From contig JACPPN010000222.1 in NCBI GenBank assembly GCA_016190995.1, forward strand, positions 1 through 41,081: a stretch of 41,081 nucleotides of DNA, given 5' to 3'. This DNA is from Acidobacteriota bacterium. GTDB lineage: Bacteria > Acidobacteriota > Vicinamibacteria > Vicinamibacterales > JACPPN01. The translations under genes and the position numbers were made by a program. Below, one piece after another: positions 41,036-41,081 of this stretch (the first letter of the stretch is position 1; each line of letters opens with the position of its first letter). Below the pieces are notes generated by a model, which worked only from the letters and a program-made list of their open reading frames with translations, was not told the origin of the DNA and did not search any database.

Positions 41036-41062
41036 GTTAGACCCGCAATACCTGTGAAGGTT
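41036..41062 (-). promoter_or_regulatory. Candidate ECF-type promoter: (GG)AACCTT-N14-GTCTAAC
   Basis: Minus strand GGAACCTTcacaggtattgcggGTCTAAC about 30 nt upstream of the sigma start. Resembles the GGAAC...TCTRA consensus of RpoE-like ECF sigmas. Confidence 0.65.
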
Positions 41063-41081
41063 CCGTTTTTGCTAGGATAGC

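Overview
The window is 41 kb of GC-rich bacterial chromosome, densely coding. Protein character suggests Acidobacteriota (Vicinamibacteria-like), but this is inference. No rRNA, tRNA, CRISPR array or transposase was found. Left part: recG (partial), an ECF sigma / zinc-finger anti-sigma / Spy-CpxP-like module, a PfkB kinase, lexA, a DUF3467-like gene, nth, a small zinc metallopeptidase, rsmA, RNase J, ftsK, an AMIN/amidase_3 cell-wall amidase and pepA. Middle: a minus-strand run of atoE-like transporter, DUF4390-like protein, BamA/TamA-like protein, M67 peptidase, thiolase and scoB/scoA. Then comes a long, tightly coupled aromatic amino-acid operon (aroDE-trpE-G-D-C-F-B-A-chorismate mutase-DAHP synthase-tyrA). 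Right part: an S55-type protein, a beta-propeller protein and a second ECF sigma/anti-sigma pair. The most interesting signal is a complete-looking transcription attenuator upstream of the aromatic operon. It has a sigma70-like promoter, a short leader ORF with a Trp-Tyr-Trp run, three mutually exclusive pairings and an intrinsic terminator ending 7 nt before the aroDE start codon. Other signals: a shared bipartite promoter (AACCTT-N14/15-GTCTAAC) ahead of both ECF sigma genes, a 42-nt repeat shared by two neighbouring gene starts, an in-frame 42-nt tandem repeat inside rsmA, a promoter/palindrome overlap at lexA, and several start codons placed as if leaderless.
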